A DNA stretch of 64,000 bases from assembly GCF_022539665.2 (NCBI RefSeq), contig NC_081336.1, positions 124,001 to 188,000 of the forward strand. The letters are read 5' to 3'. The translations under genes were made by a program, and so were the position numbers. This DNA is from Daphnia carinata. Taxonomy: Eukaryota; Arthropoda; Branchiopoda; Diplostraca; Daphniidae. Position 1 is the first letter of the stretch. Every line of letters starts with the position of its first letter. This document shows, piece by piece, positions 61,801 through 64,000 of this stretch. The notes below the pieces were generated by a model. The model was not told the DNA's origin and made no database searches. It was given only the letters and a program-made list of their open reading frames with translations.

Positions 61801-63911
61801 TTTTTCTGACCAAGTCTGGTACCCTTGCACAAGTATTTTCTCCCGGCATTGGCTCTGGTTGCATTCTTTTTTGTTCGAAAGCCTTGGAATTTGCTGTAAA
61901 GCCAATCCCCACTTTTCCCCCTGTCGTCAGCCATGGGATAAAGTGTCTAAAATGAAACAAAATGAGGTAAATTACAACAGCAATGGAAAACACAATTGTA
62001 CTTGATTGAATAAGAAAAAGACTTACAATATTCTCGATACCACGACTCGTTATCCCTTCTATTTGCAGCGAGACGACCACGTCGGGATGCGTGGGACGGC
62101 ATGGAAGCACCACCTTCTGTGTCTCGTTGAACACGTAGGATCGTTCGATCGGCAACAATAAATTATCTCCATCTGTATATTTAGAGCAAGAAATGTTAAA
62201 TGACTTTTATGAGATTATTAGAAATTTTCCCATTTTTGCACGTGTAAAACAAGTGACAGCAGACCAAGAAATTTTCAAAAGAAAAACAGGTGACGCAAGA
62301 CCCATCTAACGCCCATTTATAAAATAATAAGGAATTAAACGAACAAAGCAAGGCCAATTAGTAAAATTACCAGAAACGAAGATATATTGGCTGGCCACCA
62401 AATGCAGGGCATCACTTCGATGACAAGTATAGTTTCCCGTATCGAGAAATCGAATGTCTGATGCCTTGAGAATAGCAGATCGAAGATTTCCAACTGTTTC
62501 CCAAGTGACGGAATAGTTTAAATGTTTTGTTGGCTTGTTGGGCACCGACCACGTGAGGTTGTAATTCTGTGACTCGTCGATCGCGATTTGACATTTCAAT
62601 TGAAATGAGCTCCCAGATGGAAAAATCAGGTATTCGACTGCATTCTTAATACGGGGAACTACACTTTTGTTCGGCCTGCCACTGTCGTCTTCATCGTCAG
62701 AGGTTACAAAAATGCGAAAATAGCGAGTAGTCTTTTTCCCGCCTAGAATGGCATCACACCAATACACTCCTGTGGTTTGATTGGCGTTCACTTGGGAAAT
62801 GATGAGGCCTCGGTATTTGTCCCAAAACCAATTGCCACTACCGGTTATTAACGAATACTCAGAGGAGAAAATCTTTCTCAAAGAGGCAAGTAGTCGATTA
62901 CTTACTAAAGATTAGAACGAAATTCAAGTCTTACCTCAATCCAGTGATTTTCAATTTTTTTAGACAAGTAAAGTTTGACGTCAGGATGTGTCGGCTTGAA
63001 CGGTATGATTTGATCGACTGCTTTATTTTCCTCAAGGACGTAAACATCCAACGTTGGAAGCAGCAAATCATTGGTATCGATTACATCAGCTGGTTTGCTG
63101 TCAGACGATTCTAAGCCTTACAAATGGATATACGATTAAAGAGGCCCATGTAGGTAATAAAAAATTAAATTTGACTCAAGTTCTACTCGTAACGTGCAAG
63201 GGGTAAACAAAGACGTAAGTTTCATTAAATTTGCTGTTGGAATTGTTGAGCCGACAGCCATAATATCCCGTATCAAGATAACTAGCATTTCGGATAATCA
63301 TGGTGGATGTAATTTCTTGACGAATTGGATCTGAATGGTACGTCATTGTGAGCCGATCCTTTATATTGCTCAACTAAAAACACATTGTTTTGATTCAGCA
63401 ATATTCAATTAAATATTGAGCTATTAACATTTCCTTTATTACTTTGCGTAAATAAAGAGAAGCTTCATTATGTCTTTGTGTCGTCGTTTCAGATCCTGTG
63501 CTACTACCACTGCTGGGTAAAGTGCAAGTGATATTCAGTCCTCTGCCCATGGAAACGGTGCAAGTCCTGCTAAAATCTTGACTCGTTTGTACCAACAAGT
63601 GGGACGTCTCTTGACTGGATGAGGGCAGTGAAGCCGACATTATCGGTTCACCTGTCACCAAGGCTTTTGTTATTTTTAATTTTTTTTATGTGCAGTCGGC
63701 CGGTGGTAAAAAAAGAAAACAGATTAGTAGTCGAATAGATTGACACTGGGAAGTCGTGTGCCTTGTCGAGTTCTAATCCCAATAGCGCCTCAAGCGACTT
63801 CATGTTTAGACAAAGTATTAAACACGTACCATGACAGGTGAATGACGTCAATAGTTCTATCAAGATAACGCGTGTAACTAGGTTGGTCGACAACGTCAAT
63901 CGTTGAGACAT
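58868..63911 (-). CDS. Pvr: PDGF/VEGF receptor-like tyrosine kinase (PVR family)
   Basis: Eighteen exons (63911-63830, 63651-63443, 63373-63187, 63116-62935, 62857-62371, 62172-62027, 61946-61772, 61709-61533, 61493-61177, 61106-60816, 60732-60579, 60521-60294, 60213-60072, 60007-59932, 59818-59648, 59582-59460, 59386-59257, 59193-58868) give about 1,200 aa. Order: signal peptide, about six Ig-like domains, a membrane helix near residues 721-748 ([21 protein letters not shown]), and a split kinase. Kinase motifs: [14 protein letters not shown], catalytic loop [17 protein letters not shown], 'PVKWMALES', with a kinase insert. Such receptors guide blood-cell migration, survival and epithelial movement in arthropods. 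The model is phase-consistent; the kinase-insert exon (60007-59932) and its introns are the least certain part. Confidence 0.93.
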
Positions 63912-64000
63912 AGTTGACCACGTACGTTTGAAGACGATTAGCTAAGTAGGTAATCGGGGTGATGAGGAACAAGAAGATTCTGTGCGACTCTGTTTACACA
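63912..64000. other. PVR 5' flank at window edge
   Basis: Only 89 bases remain upstream of the start codon, so the promoter lies mostly outside the window. Confidence 0.5.

Overview
The window looks like nuclear DNA of a small arthropod, most probably a cladoceran crustacean such as Daphnia. Every protein gene is split by very short introns, mostly 50-70 bases with GT-AG ends. The gene set is animal and arthropod (a PVR-type receptor kinase, Alfy/blue cheese, TMTC4, a crustacean-style C1q-domain protein), and genes are packed a few hundred bases apart. The genus is inferred; nothing in the sequence names it.

Layout. (1) 1-10,124: a tandem satellite of four near-identical 2.77-2.95 kb units, each holding a nested 180-bp array; the left edge is cut by the window. 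(2) 10,125-25,584: a gene-poor block that is mostly one giant imperfect palindrome centred near 18,500. Outer arms (about 10,738-15,382 and 21,602-25,584) are inverted copies. Each carries a mirrored array of 13 GC-rich, exon-like modules about 140 bp apart. The core (about 17,300-19,750) holds a cluster of tRNA-like sequences on both strands, partly mirrored. The left outer arm also contains a diverged relative of the satellite unit. I know of no described element with this architecture; it is the best candidate here for something undescribed. (3) 25,585-64,000: a normal compact gene region.

Gene region in order: a secreted C1q-domain protein (+, 26,269-27,125); WDFY3/Alfy (-, 28,369-40,770, 26 coding exons, about 3,580 aa); RPF2 (-, 41,698-42,891); AFG2B/SPATA5L1 (+, 43,298-45,699); TMTC4 (-, 45,838-48,272); FIS1 (-, 48,860-49,530); a divergent Ras-like GTPase (-, 50,664-51,804); NCBP2/CBP20 (-, 55,598-56,416); HSPBP1 (+, 57,325-58,536); a PDGF/VEGF-receptor-like kinase, PVR (-, 58,868-63,911). 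Two head-to-head pairs (RPF2/AFG2B and NCBP2/HSPBP1) share short divergent promoter regions, and two pairs converge tail to tail (AFG2B/TMTC4 and HSPBP1/PVR).

Functionally these are mostly housekeeping genes: selective autophagy (WDFY3), 60S ribosome assembly (RPF2 and AFG2B side by side), ER O-mannosylation (TMTC4), mitochondrial and peroxisomal fission (FIS1), cap binding (NCBP2), Hsp70 nucleotide exchange (HSPBP1) and growth-factor signalling (PVR). Exon models were built by hand from ORF frames, splice signals and family knowledge; for each gene the summed exon length was checked for divisibility by three. WDFY3 needs two one-base corrections, and one of its introns lacks a GT donor.
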